64,000 nucleotides of DNA from JADLDB01 sp040755835. Lineage in GTDB: Bacteria; Myxococcota; Myxococcia; Myxococcales; Myxococcaceae. A program made the translations under genes and the position numbers. The number at the start of each line of letters is the position of its first letter. The first letter of the stretch is position 1. Below the pieces are notes generated by a model. The model made no database searches. It was not told the DNA's origin and saw nothing but the letters and a program-made list of their open reading frames with translations. Shown in pieces: positions 16,028 to 24,587 of the stretch. The DNA is taken from NCBI GenBank assembly GCA_040755835.1, contig JBFMAB010000072.1, positions 1 through 64,000 on the forward strand, written 5' to 3'.

Positions 16028-16755
16028 CCGTCAGGCGACGGGGGGCGGGCCGGCGCGAGCGCTCCTTCCTCCGCGTTGGCCAGCGCGGCGCGCAGGCGCT
16101 TCACCGCCTCGCCGTGCAGCTGACAGACGCGCCCCTCGCTCACCTCCAAAAGCCCCGCAATCTCCCGGAAGGTGAGCTCCTCCACGTAGTACAGCGCCAG
16201 CACCCGCTGCAGCCGCTCATCCAGCGTCGAGATGGCCGCGGTCAGCTGCTGGACCGCCTGGGTGCGCTCGACGCGCGCGTCCGCGCCTTCCGCCCCGCCA
16301 GCCACCGCCAGCGCGTCCACCAATGGCAGGAGCGGTTGGCGAAGCTGCTCGAGCTCGGCCAGCGCATCGATGGGCATGCCGAGGTGCTGCGCCAATTCGT
16401 CGGCGCTCGGCTCGCGCCCCAGCTGGCCGGTGAGCGCGGCCCGGCCGCGGTCGACGCGCTCGGTGTCGGCGCGCAGCCGCCGCGGGAGGTGGTCCATCTT
16501 CCGCAGCTCGTCCAACATCGCCCCGCGGATCCGGTGCTCGGCGAACGTCTCGAAGCGCACCCCGCGACCGGGCTCGAAGCGCCGGGCCGCCTCGAGGAGG
16601 CCCAGGGCGCCGGTGCTCCACAGCTCGTCGACGAGGTGCCCCAGGCCCACCCGCGCCGCGAGCCGCCGCCCCACCCGCTCGATGAGCGGACCGTAGCGGC
16701 GCACCAGCTCGGAGTCGCTCGACGGCAGGCTGTAGCGGGCCTCGGCGCGGTGCAT
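15988..16755 (-). CDS. fliA: flagellar sigma-28 factor FliA
   Basis: 255 residues. Sigma region 2 spans about 20-90 (LVRRYGPLIERVGRRLAARVG, ELWSTGALGLLEAARRFEP, FETFAEHRIRGAMLDELRK, the hallmark FliA block). Region 3 follows (LGREPSADELAQHLGM). Region 4 lies near 175-230 (LQRVLALYYVEELTFREIAGLLEVSEGRVCQLH). FliA directs RNA polymerase to late flagellar promoters such as that of fliC. It is held by the anti-sigma factor FlgM, encoded at 49968. Last gene of the fliL operon, 9 bp after flhG. The C-terminal 25 residues are a low-complexity tail reaching into the convergent gene. Confidence 0.95.
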   Translation of the reverse strand: MHRAEARYSLPSSDSELVRRYGPLIERVGRRLAARVGLGHLVDELWSTGALGLLEAARRFEPGRGVRFETFAEHRIRGAMLDELRKMDHLPRRLRADTERVDRGRAALTGQLGREPSADELAQHLGMPIDALAELEQLRQPLLPLVDALAVAGGAEGADARVERTQAVQQLTAAISTLDERLQRVLALYYVEELTFREIAGLLEVSEGRVCQLHGEAVKRLRAALANAEEGALAPARPPSPDGQRAATAASSSRA

Positions 16756-16764
16756 GGGGAGCCA

Positions 16765-17643
16765 TCAGGGATGCGTGAGGACGCCGGCGTCGCCGCTGCT
16801 CCGCAGGAGCCGTTGCCAGAGGAACTTCAACCCTCCGACGCTGCTCTGCGGCGGCGGCTCCGACAGCAGCTTGTCCGCGACCACCTTCATGGCGCGGGCC
16901 GCCGGGCTGTTGGGGAAGGCCTGCACCACCGGCCGCTGCGACAGCACCGCGCGGTGGATGTTCTCGTCGCGGGGCAGGTGCCCGACCAGCTTGAGGCGCG
17001 CCTTCAGGAAGCGCCGCGACACCGTGCACAGCTTCTCGTAGATTTCCCGCGCCTGCTGCTCGGTGGCGACCTGGTTGACGAGGACGTCGAAGTGCTCGAC
17101 GCCCCCCTCGAGTGACAGCACCTTCACGGCCGCGTAGGCGTCGCTGAGCGAGGTGGGCTCGGGCGTGAGCACCAACAGCGCTTCCTGCGCTCCGACGACG
17201 AAGAAGACCACGTTGTCGCCGATGCCCGCGCCGGTGTCGATGAGCACCAGGTCGAACTCGTCCTCGATGCTGTCCAGGGCCGTCATGAAGCGCAGCTTCT
17301 GGGCGTCGTCGAGGACGGAGAGCTCGCGCACGCCGCTGCCGCCCGGCAGCACGCGCACCCCTTCCGGCCCGGTGGCCAGCACCTGCTCCAGCTCCGCGGT
17401 GCCGTCGAGCAGGTGGCCCAGGTGGTAGCGCGGCGTCAGCCCGAAGATGATTTCCACGTTCGCCAACCCGAGATCGCCGTCGACGATCAACACCCGCCGC
17501 CCGGCCTGCGCCGCCAGAATCGCCAGGTTCGCGGTGACGTTCGTCTTGCCCACGCCGCCCTTGCCGCTGGTGACGGCGATGACGCGCACGTCCCCCCCCG
17601 CCTGTTGGCTCATCATCTGTCGAAGGCTCTCTGCCTGGTCCAT
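16765..17643 (-). CDS. flhG: FlhG (FleN/MinD2) flagellar number ATPase
   Basis: 292 residues. It begins MDQAESLRQMM, the DQAxxLR activator helix that stimulates the FlhF GTPase. Residues 27-34 (GKGGVGKT) are the deviant Walker A of MinD-like ATPases, and the DGDLGLANVEIIFG and VLIDTGAGIGDNV blocks follow. FlhG restricts flagellar number and, in pseudomonads and vibrios, restrains the sigma-54 master activator. Encoded 21 bp downstream of flhF in the fliL operon. A second MinD-like gene at 28017 lacks the activator helix. Confidence 0.93.
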   Translation of the reverse strand: MDQAESLRQMMSQQAGGDVRVIAVTSGKGGVGKTNVTANLAILAAQAGRRVLIVDGDLGLANVEIIFGLTPRYHLGHLLDGTAELEQVLATGPEGVRVLPGGSGVRELSVLDDAQKLRFMTALDSIEDEFDLVLIDTGAGIGDNVVFFVVGAQEALLVLTPEPTSLSDAYAAVKVLSLEGGVEHFDVLVNQVATEQQAREIYEKLCTVSRRFLKARLKLVGHLPRDENIHRAVLSQRPVVQAFPNSPAARAMKVVADKLLSEPPPQSSVGGLKFLWQRLLRSSGDAGVLTHP

Positions 17644-17664
17644 GGTGGCCTCGCTGGAATGAAG

Positions 17665-18819
17665 TCAGGGTGACGGCGGGACGCCCGCGACGAGCTCGAC
17701 CAGCTCGGCGCTGGTGGGCGCGTGAATGTCTTCCGGCACGCGCTGGCCGTTGGTGATGCAGGCGATGGGGCGCCCCACCGGGCCGAGCGCCGACACCAGC
17801 GCCGCCGGGCCGTGCGCCTCGTCCAGCTTGGTGAAGATGAGCCGCGTCGGCTTGAGGGGCGCGTAGCGAGCCGCCGTGGCCGCCAGCTCGCGGGCGCCCG
17901 TCGCCGCCGACAGGCACAGGTAGAGGTCGACGTCGGGGACGCTCCTCAGCATCGCGGCCTGGCGCGCGATGTCGTCGGACTTCGAGCGCCCGGCGGTGTC
18001 GATGAGGACCAGGTCGGCGTGACGGCTGAACTCCAGCGCGCGCGCCAGCTCGACGTCGGTGTGCGCGACGCGGGTGGGCACGTTCATCATGTTGCCGTAC
18101 CGCGCGACCTGCTCGGCGGCGCCGATGCGGTAGGTGTCGACGGTGACGAGGGCCAGCTTGAGGTGCGACTCCATCAGCGCGTGCGCGGCGATCTTCGCCA
18201 GCGTCGTCGTCTTGCCGACGCCGGTGGGCCCCACGAGGGCGATGACGCGCCGGGGGCCTGGCATCCACGGGGCGCGGCTGGGGATGAGGCGCTCGGCGAG
18301 CAGCTCCCGGACGGCGCGCCACAGCGCCTGGGGCTGCGAACCGTGGGCGCCGGCGGCGAGGCGCAAGAGCTCCTCGGCGAGGGGCTCGTCCAGCCCGCGG
18401 CCCACGAGGTGCTCGTAGAGGCGCATCACCGCCGGAGGAAAGCGCGGCGTCTCGGGCCCGGCGGCGGCCGCCTGCTGCCGAAGCTGGCTGCGCATGCTCT
18501 CCACGGCGCTGCGCAGGGCAATCAGCTCCTCGGCGACGAGGGCCGCCCCGGGCTCGGCAGCGGGCGCGGGCGCGGCGTAGCGCGCAGCGCCGTGGCGCAC
18601 GGCGGCCGGCGGAGGAGTGGCGGGCGGAGCGGTGGCGGCCGGGGACGGCGCCGGCCGGGGCTCGAGCGCCGCCGTCACCTCGATTTCCGGGCGGCGAAAG
18701 AGGCCGCCGCTGACCTCCTGCGTCGAGAGGATGACGGCGTCGGGGCCCAGCGCGGCCTTCACCGCCGCCAGGGCGCTGCGCGCGTCACGGGCCCGGAACG
18801 TCTTCACCATCGCGCTCAT
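17665..18819 (-). CDS. flhF: FlhF SRP-type GTPase for flagellar placement
   Basis: 384 residues. The N-terminal B domain (KTFRARDARSALAAVKAALGPDAVILSTQ) is followed by a proline/alanine linker (about 55-95). The N domain follows, then the G domain with P-loop ALVGPTGVGKTTT at 195-206. Later motifs are DTYRIGAAEQV, DTAGRS and TKLDEA. FlhF is an SRP-family GTPase that marks the site of basal body assembly at the membrane and is controlled by FlhG. ATG 18819 is used, although an in-frame ATG four codons on is equally possible. Only 3 bp separate it from the flhA stop. Confidence 0.93.
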   Translation of the reverse strand: MSAMVKTFRARDARSALAAVKAALGPDAVILSTQEVSGGLFRRPEIEVTAALEPRPAPSPAATAPPATPPPAAVRHGAARYAAPAPAAEPGAALVAEELIALRSAVESMRSQLRQQAAAAGPETPRFPPAVMRLYEHLVGRGLDEPLAEELLRLAAGAHGSQPQALWRAVRELLAERLIPSRAPWMPGPRRVIALVGPTGVGKTTTLAKIAAHALMESHLKLALVTVDTYRIGAAEQVARYGNMMNVPTRVAHTDVELARALEFSRHADLVLIDTAGRSKSDDIARQAAMLRSVPDVDLYLCLSAATGARELAATAARYAPLKPTRLIFTKLDEAHGPAALVSALGPVGRPIACITNGQRVPEDIHAPTSAELVELVAGVPPSP

Positions 18820-18822
18820 GCG

Positions 18823-20913
18823 TCACCTCTTCGCCACCAGCGGTGTGGTGGGCGTCACTTGCAAGGTCGCTGCCGGCTCGACGGCCGTCCCCGGCGTCAA
18901 TTCCCGGGCGGACACCACGGACAAGTCCCCGACGAAGCGGCTGAGGAAGTCGAAGAGAGCGCGCCGGAGGTCCGGCGGCGCCATGACGACGACGGGGAGG
19001 TTGGCGGCGGACAGCTTCGCCGCCTGTTGCTCGACGGCCTGGATGAGGCGCCGCGCCGTCTCCACGTCGGGCGCCAGCGTGGGCTCGCCGTCCGACGCGC
19101 CAAGGCTTTGACGCAGGAGCTCCTCGGTGGGCCGATCGAGGATGAGGGCGTGCAGCACCCCACGGGCGTCCACCAGCCGGCTCGTCAGCTGGCGGCTGAG
19201 GCGGCGCCGGACCTGCTCGACGAGGTACCCCGTGTCCTTGCTGCGCGGCGCGGCGTCGGCCACCGCCTCGAGCACCGTCTTGAAGTCGCGGACGCTGACG
19301 GACTCGCGCAACAGGCCCCGCACCACCCGCACCAGCTCGCCCAGCGTCACCGTGGCGGGCACCACGTCTTCCACCAGCTTCGGCGCCTCCTTCGCCGTCG
19401 CGGCGAGCAGCTCCTGCACCTCCTGGCGGCCCACCAGCTCCCAGGCGTTCCGGCGCACCACCTCGGACAGGTGCGTGACGAGCACGCTGGCTGGATCGAC
19501 CACGGTGAGGCCCTGCGCCTCGGCCGCGGCGCGCTCCGCCGGTTTGATCCACCGGGCCGGCAGCCCGAAGGCCGGCTCCTTCGCCGCGATGCCGTCCAGC
19601 GCCGGCGCGCGCCCCGTCGGATCCAGCACCATCACCCGATCCAGGTAGACGGTGCTGCGCGCCACTTCGACGCCCTTGAGGTTGACGCGGTACTCGCCGG
19701 GCTCGAGGCGCAAGTTGTCCCGCAGGTGCACCGCCGGCAGCACGATGCCCAGCTCCTCGGCGACCTGCCGCCGCAGCGCCGTGACGCGCCCGGGCACTTC
19801 GCCCCCCTTGTCGAGGTCGATGAGCGACAAGAGCTGGTAGCCCACCTCCAGCTCCAGGGTGTCCAGGCGCAACGCGTCGGTGATGCGCTCCGGCCTGGGC
19901 GCCGCGTCGTCGGCCTTCTTCGGCGGCGCGCTGCGCGCGGCCGCTTCCCGCCCCGACGCCCGCCGCGCCAACAGCGCCAGCGCGCCCGCGGTGGGGAGAA
20001 AGACCAGCGCCGGCAGCCCGGGCAACAGCCCCAGCAGCGCCAGCACGCCCGCGGTGTACGACAGCACCCGGCCACGGCCGAACAGCTGCCCGCCCACCTG
20101 GCTGCCCATGTCCGCCCCGGCCGCCCGCGTCACCAGGATGCCCGCGGCCGTCGAGACGAGCAGCGCGGGCATCTGCGACACCAGCCCGTCGCCCACGGTG
20201 AGCAGCGTGTACGTCTCGGCCGCCTGCGCCGCCGAGAGGTTGTCACGCAACACGCCGGCGATGAGCCCGCCGACGATGTTGATGGCGGTGATGAAGAGCC
20301 CGGCGATGGCGTCGCCGCGGACGAATTTCGACGCGCCGTCCATGGCGCCGAAGAACTCCACTTCCGCGTCCAGGGCGGTGCGGCGGGCGCGCGCCTCCTT
20401 GTCGTTGATGATGCCGGCGGCGAGGTCCGCGTCGATGGCCATCTGCTTGCCGGGCAGCGCGTCGAGGGTGAAGCGGGCCGCCACCTCGGACACGCGGCCG
20501 GAGCCCTTGGTGATGACCGCGAAATTCACCACCAGGAGGATGAGGAAGACGACCGCGCCGACGAGGAGGCTGCCGCCCACCGCGAAGCGGCCGAAGGCCT
20601 CGATGACGTGGCCCGCCGCGCCCGGCCCCTCGCCGCCCCGCAGGAGGATGAGCCGCGTCGTCGCCACGTTCAGCGACAGGCGGAACAGCGTCGTGATGAG
20701 GAGGATGGACGGGAAGACGGAGAACTCCAGCGCCCTCGTCAGGCCGAGGGAGATGAGCAGCATCAGCACCGCCAGCGCGATGTTGACGGCCAACAGCGCG
20801 TCCAGCAGCGCCGGCGGCAGGGGCAACACCATGATGGCCAGCACCCCCAGGACGCCCAGCGCGAGGAGCGCCTCGGCCGGCACCCGGGCCGGCTGTGTCA
20901 CGGGGGCGCTCAC
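18823..20913 (-). CDS. flhA: FlhA export-gate protein
   Basis: 696 residues starting at GTG 20913 in a GTGA overlap with the end of flhB. About eight transmembrane helices lie in the first 310 residues. They include the family signature around RALEFSVFPSILLITTLFRL and the loop GDAIAGLFITAINIVGGLIAG. The cytoplasmic C-terminal half (about 330-696) docks export substrates and chaperones (FliS, FliT and FlgN in this locus). FlhA forms the nonameric ring of the flagellar type III export gate with FlhB and FliPQR. Length is normal. Confidence 0.96.
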   Translation of the reverse strand: MSAPVTQPARVPAEALLALGVLGVLAIMVLPLPPALLDALLAVNIALAVLMLLISLGLTRALEFSVFPSILLITTLFRLSLNVATTRLILLRGGEGPGAAGHVIEAFGRFAVGGSLLVGAVVFLILLVVNFAVITKGSGRVSEVAARFTLDALPGKQMAIDADLAAGIINDKEARARRTALDAEVEFFGAMDGASKFVRGDAIAGLFITAINIVGGLIAGVLRDNLSAAQAAETYTLLTVGDGLVSQMPALLVSTAAGILVTRAAGADMGSQVGGQLFGRGRVLSYTAGVLALLGLLPGLPALVFLPTAGALALLARRASGREAAARSAPPKKADDAAPRPERITDALRLDTLELEVGYQLLSLIDLDKGGEVPGRVTALRRQVAEELGIVLPAVHLRDNLRLEPGEYRVNLKGVEVARSTVYLDRVMVLDPTGRAPALDGIAAKEPAFGLPARWIKPAERAAAEAQGLTVVDPASVLVTHLSEVVRRNAWELVGRQEVQELLAATAKEAPKLVEDVVPATVTLGELVRVVRGLLRESVSVRDFKTVLEAVADAAPRSKDTGYLVEQVRRRLSRQLTSRLVDARGVLHALILDRPTEELLRQSLGASDGEPTLAPDVETARRLIQAVEQQAAKLSAANLPVVVMAPPDLRRALFDFLSRFVGDLSVVSARELTPGTAVEPAATLQVTPTTPLVAKR

Positions 20914-21992
20914 GCGGCGGCCCTCCCTGCGGCGGGCGCGACGCCGCCCCGGCGCCCGGTGACGCGGTACACGAAGGCGAGGATGGCGGCGACCGCCCGG
21001 TACGTCTCCGCCGGCACCGCCTTGCCCAGCTTCACCCGTTTGTAGAGGAGCCGCGCGAGAGCCACGTCCTCGACGATGGGAATGCCGTGGAGCCGCGCCA
21101 GCTCGCGGATGCGCTCGGCCAGCTCGCCCTTGCCCTTCGCGATGACGCGCGGGGCGTGCCCTTCCTCCTTCCGGTACCGCAGGGCGACCGCGATGTGCGT
21201 CGGGTTGACCACCACCGCGTCCGCCTTCGGCACGTCCACCGCCAGGCGGCCCTTCGCCAGCTCGCGCGCGCGCTTCTTCCGCCGCCCCTTCAGCAGCGGA
21301 TCGCCCTCGTCCTCCTTCAACTCGCGCTTCGCCTCTTCCTTCGTCATCTTCAGCTTCTCGCGGAACCGCCGGTGCGCCAGTGCAAGGTCCACACCGGCAA
21401 ACACGGCCAGCACCGCCACCACCCTGACGCCGAGGCGGCCCAGCGGCTCGAAGACGGCAGCGAGCTGCGCGCCCGGCGGCGCCGTCAGCTGCTCGGCCAG
21501 CCGCAGCACGTCGTCGCGCGCCGAGAGCGCCATCACCGCGCCGACCGCGAGCACCTTCACCGACATCAACAGGAGGTCGACGGCGAACTCCTTCGAGAAG
21601 GTGCGCTTGAAGGGATTTTTCACGAGGCGCTCCGCGTCGGGCAGCGCGAGCTCGGCCCACACGCCGCCCTTCGTCTGCGCGACGGTGACGAGCGCGGCGG
21701 CGCCGGCGGCGGCGCACAGCACCGCGAGGACGAGGCCCAGGGGCCGGGTGAGGAAGCGCGCGAGGTCGCCCAACGGCGCGCCGGCGTCCAGCGTCAGCGC
21801 CTCGCGCGTCAGCGCCACCAGCGCCGCCCCGAGCTTCGGGCCCAGGGCGAGCGCGGTGAGGAGCGCCGCCCCCATCGCCGCCACGCCCGCGGCGTCCCGG
21901 CCCACGGGGATTTTCCCGGTGTCCCACGCCTCCTTCAGCCGCCGCGGGCTCAGCAGCTCCGTCTTGTCTTCGCTGGGCGTGTCGTCGGCCAT
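20910..21992 (-). CDS. flhB: FlhB export-switch protein
   Basis: 360 residues. Four hydrophobic helices lie in the first 210 residues. The cytoplasmic domain carries the autocleavage motif NPTH at 263-266, within DAVVVNPTHIAVALRY. Cleavage between Asn and Pro switches export from rod/hook to filament substrates, with FliK (32595) as the molecular ruler. A lysine/arginine-rich connector (MTKEEAKRELKEDEGDPLLKG) precedes it. The C-terminal Ala/Gly tail is short. The gene lies 9 bp after fliR and overlaps flhA by 4 bp. Confidence 0.96.
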   Translation of the reverse strand: MADDTPSEDKTELLSPRRLKEAWDTGKIPVGRDAAGVAAMGAALLTALALGPKLGAALVALTREALTLDAGAPLGDLARFLTRPLGLVLAVLCAAAGAAALVTVAQTKGGVWAELALPDAERLVKNPFKRTFSKEFAVDLLLMSVKVLAVGAVMALSARDDVLRLAEQLTAPPGAQLAAVFEPLGRLGVRVVAVLAVFAGVDLALAHRRFREKLKMTKEEAKRELKEDEGDPLLKGRRKKRARELAKGRLAVDVPKADAVVVNPTHIAVALRYRKEEGHAPRVIAKGKGELAERIRELARLHGIPIVEDVALARLLYKRVKLGKAVPAETYRAVAAILAFVYRVTGRRGGVAPAAGRAAA

Positions 21993-22001
21993 GGACGGGC
22001 C

Positions 22002-22751
22002 TCACGGGGCGTGCACGAAGCGCAGGGACGCCTCGGCGCAGAGGGAGATGGCGCGCGGCGAGACCAGCCACAGCGCGCCGCCGCCGGCGAGGACTGACAC
22101 CGAGAAGCCGATGTTGGAGAAGTGGAGCTGCTGCGCGGCGCGGCCGAGCAGCCCCAGCGCGAGGTGGCCCAGGGTGATGGCCGCGAGGAAAGGGAAGCCC
22201 AGGCGAACGCCCAGCACGACGGCGTGGCTGGCCTCGATGACGGCGCCGCGCGCCAGCTCGGCCACGCTGGCCACGCTGCCCGGCGGCACCTGTTGCACCG
22301 ACGAGGCGAGCCAGCGCACCAATTCGCGCTCGAGCCCCAGCGCCAGCGCCGCGCCCAGCGCCAGCACGCGGAACAGCTCGCCCAGCGTGGTGGACTCGGC
22401 GCCGCTCATTGGATCCAGCGTGGCGCCGAAGCCCAGCCCCATGGACTGCGCGCCCAACTGCCCGGCGGCGGTGGCCGCCTCGAGCGCGAAGCGCACCGCC
22501 GCGCCGGCGAACAGCCCCAGCAGCGTCTCCGCCAGCACGTCCGCCGCGAGCGCGCCGAGGTGCGGCGGCAGCGGCACGGGCGTCGCGCCGGCGCCCACGA
22601 AGGCCACCAGCGCCAACGACGCCGCGAGGGCGACGCGCACCGGGCCCGGCGCGTTCCGCATGCCGAACAACGGGGCCGCCGTGACGAAACCCGCCGCGCG
22701 GAAGAGGACCAGCGCGAAACCGTACGCCGTCAGCGGCATCAAGGAGCCCAC
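22002..22751 (-). CDS. fliR: FliR export-gate protein
   Basis: 249 residues with six hydrophobic segments and the FliR pattern FRAAGFVTAAPLFGMRNAPGPVRVALAASLAL near the N-terminus and LGFGATLDPMSGAESTTLGELFRVLALGAALAL in the middle. The start at 22751 is GTG. An in-frame ATG four codons later is an alternative. FliR completes the FliP5Q4R1 pore of the export gate. Only 1 bp separates it from the fliQ stop. Confidence 0.93.
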   Translation of the reverse strand: MGSLMPLTAYGFALVLFRAAGFVTAAPLFGMRNAPGPVRVALAASLALVAFVGAGATPVPLPPHLGALAADVLAETLLGLFAGAAVRFALEAATAAGQLGAQSMGLGFGATLDPMSGAESTTLGELFRVLALGAALALGLERELVRWLASSVQQVPPGSVASVAELARGAVIEASHAVVLGVRLGFPFLAAITLGHLALGLLGRAAQQLHFSNIGFSVSVLAGGGALWLVSPRAISLCAEASLRFVHAP

Positions 22752-22752
22752 G

Positions 22753-23016
22753 TCACCCGCCCTGCGCCATGCGCTCGAAGGCCAACTTGAGGAAGCCGGC
22801 GAGGCGCTCCACCATCCACCCGCCGAGCGCCGCGGCCACCGCGAAGGCCGCCACGACGCGGGGCAGAAACCCGACGGCCGCGTCGTTCACCTGGGTCGCC
22901 GCCTGAAAGACGCCCAGGCCCAGCCCGAGGAAGAAGAGGGTCGCGAACATCGGCCCGCCCACAACGGCGAGCAGCACCAGGCCCTCGCGAAAGAGCACCG
23001 CACCCGCGTCCGTCAT
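22753..23016 (-). CDS. fliQ: FliQ export-gate protein
   Basis: 87 residues, the usual length, with two membrane helices (FREGLVLLAVVGGPMFATLFFLGLGLGVFQ and FLPRVVAAFAVAAALGGWMV) joined by the conserved AATQVNDAAVGF loop. It forms the export pore with FliP and FliR. The start overlaps the fliP stop by 4 bp (ATGA), so translation is probably coupled. Confidence 0.95.
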   Translation of the reverse strand: MTDAGAVLFREGLVLLAVVGGPMFATLFFLGLGLGVFQAATQVNDAAVGFLPRVVAAFAVAAALGGWMVERLAGFLKLAFERMAQGG

Positions 23017-23699
23017 GGCGAGAAGCTCCGCAGCACCGACTCGACGACCAGGTGCCAGCCGCCCGCGAGGAGAAAGACGCCCACCTTGAGCGGCAACGAC
23101 ACCAGCGTGGGCGGCACCATCATCATGCCCAGCGAGAGGAGAATGGCCCCCACCAACAGGTCGATGAGCAGCATCGGCACCAGCACCGTGAGGCCCATGC
23201 GGAACGCCGTCGTCAGCTCCGACACCATGAAGGCCGGCACCGCGACGGTGAGGGGAATGTCGGCTTCTTCTTCGGGTCGCGGCGCTCCCGAGACGCCGTA
23301 GAAGAGCTGCAGATCCTCCTGCCGCACGTGCTTCAAGACGAAGCGGCGCACCGGCACCGTCGCCAGCCCCACCGCCTCGTCAGCGGACACGCGGTCCTCC
23401 AGGTACGGGGACAGCGCGTCGGCCCACACGGCCTTCGCGGTAGGCGCCATGACGAAGGCGGACAGGGCGAGCGCGAGGCCCAGCAGCACCTGGTTGGGAG
23501 GCAACTGCGGCGTGCCCAGCCCCTGCCGCACGAAGGACAGCACGATGACGATGCGCGTGAAGCTGGTGACGGCGAGCAGCGCCGCCGCCGCGAAGGACAG
23601 CACCGTCATCAGCAGGAAAAGCTTCACCGCCGCGCTGCCGCCGCCCGACACCTGGAGCGACAGCCCGGGCTCGACGGCGCCGAGGATGATGCCCGTCAC
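23013..23699 (-). CDS. fliP: FliP export-gate protein, without signal peptide
   Basis: 228 residues from GTG 23699, which overlaps the fliO stop by 4 bp. The core is canonical: VTSFTRIVIVLSFVRQGLGTPQ, PPNQVLLGLALAL, then FMVSELTTAFRMGLTVLVPML, IDLLVGAILLSLGMMMVPPT and a C-terminal GWHLVVESVLRSF. Many FliP proteins start with a cleaved signal peptide. Here only about 24 mostly polar residues precede the first core helix, and no hydrophobic leader exists in the frame upstream, where DNA codes for FliO. FliP forms the main pore of the export gate. Confidence 0.95.
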   Translation of the reverse strand: MTGIILGAVEPGLSLQVSGGGSAAVKLFLLMTVLSFAAAALLAVTSFTRIVIVLSFVRQGLGTPQLPPNQVLLGLALALSAFVMAPTAKAVWADALSPYLEDRVSADEAVGLATVPVRRFVLKHVRQEDLQLFYGVSGAPRPEEEADIPLTVAVPAFMVSELTTAFRMGLTVLVPMLLIDLLVGAILLSLGMMMVPPTLVSLPLKVGVFLLAGGWHLVVESVLRSFSP

Positions 23700-24133
23700 G
23701 GCAGCACCCCGGCGGTACGGGCGGCGAGGCGGGCGCGCAATTCCTGTTCGGCGGTGGACTCCACGAGGAGCCGCTCGAAGTCCAGCGCCTCGGTCGCCAC
23801 CGACACATCGCTGGGCGCCGCGTCCGCGGCCGTCGCCGGTGCGTCGTAGCTGGTGAGGAGCTGCACCCCCGCCTCGCTGACGCCCACCACCAACAGCTTC
23901 CCGTCCACGCGGACCAGCCCCAGCGAGCGCCGCGGCCCCAGGCTCATCGACTCGAGGAGCTCGAGGCGCCGCGCGGCCCGGACGCGGCGCCGCGTCAACA
24001 GCCACGCCGCCACCGCCAACACCGCCAGCGCCAGGCCCCCCCACAGAGGGCCCGGCGAAAAGAGGGCCCCGCCGTCGGCGGGCACGGCGGTCAGGGCGGC
24101 GGTCTGCGTCACGGGCGTGGCGTCGGGCGTCAT
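23696..24133 (-). CDS. fliO: FliO export-gate assembly factor
   Basis: 145 residues. A Thr/Ala-rich periplasmic N-terminus, one transmembrane helix (GGLALAVLAVAAWLLT) and a basic stop-transfer (RRRVRAARR) precede the FliO beta domain (LELLESMSLGPRRSLGLVRVDGKLLVVGVSEAGVQLL). It assists FliP ring assembly. The FliO family is poorly conserved, and assignment rests on this domain pattern and its place between fliN and fliP. The 138 bp to fliN contain no clear feature. Confidence 0.88.
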   Translation of the reverse strand: MTPDATPVTQTAALTAVPADGGALFSPGPLWGGLALAVLAVAAWLLTRRRVRAARRLELLESMSLGPRRSLGLVRVDGKLLVVGVSEAGVQLLTSYDAPATAADAAPSDVSVATEALDFERLLVESTAEQELRARLAARTAGVLP

Positions 24134-24271
24134 CGGCGTGTCTCCGCCGGCACGTGGTGCAGCGAGCGCGCCAGCGGCCGGCGGCGCCTGCCGGAAACAC
24201 GGCGGCCCACGCCCGCGGGGAGGTCGGGTCGTGGGCCGCCGACGTCGCGCCCGGTGGGGCGCGGCGATGCG

Positions 24272-24565
24272 TCAGCGCAGCCGGGCGATGCGCTCGGCCC
24301 GGCTGACGATGTCGGTGATGCGGACGCCGAACTTGTCGTTCACCACCACCGCCTCGCCGCGGGCGACGAGGCGGTCGTTGATGATGATGTCGAGCGGCTC
24401 GCCGGCCACCTTGTCCAGTTCGACGACGCTCCCCGGGCCGAGCGCGAGCAGCTCCTGAATCGTCATGCGGGTGCGGCCGAGCTGCACCATCACCTCGAGG
24501 GGCACGTCGAGGAGCAGCTCGAAGCGCTGGGTGGGGGCGGCGTCGTCGGTGAGTGTTCGTTCCAT
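24272..24565 (-). CDS. fliN: FliN motor-switch protein
   Basis: 97 residues forming a complete SpoA domain: LLLDVPLEVMVQLGRTRMTIQELLALGPGSVVELDKVAGEPLDIIINDRLVARGEAVVVNDKFGVRITDIVS. FliN forms the lower C-ring with FliM and binds FliH to localise the export ATPase. It has a short N-terminal lead typical of small FliN proteins. It lies 22 bp after fliM and shares its reading direction in the fliL operon. Confidence 0.97.
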   Translation of the reverse strand: MERTLTDDAAPTQRFELLLDVPLEVMVQLGRTRMTIQELLALGPGSVVELDKVAGEPLDIIINDRLVARGEAVVVNDKFGVRITDIVSRAERIARLR

Positions 24566-24587
24566 GGCGGTCCTTTCCAGGCGTGCT

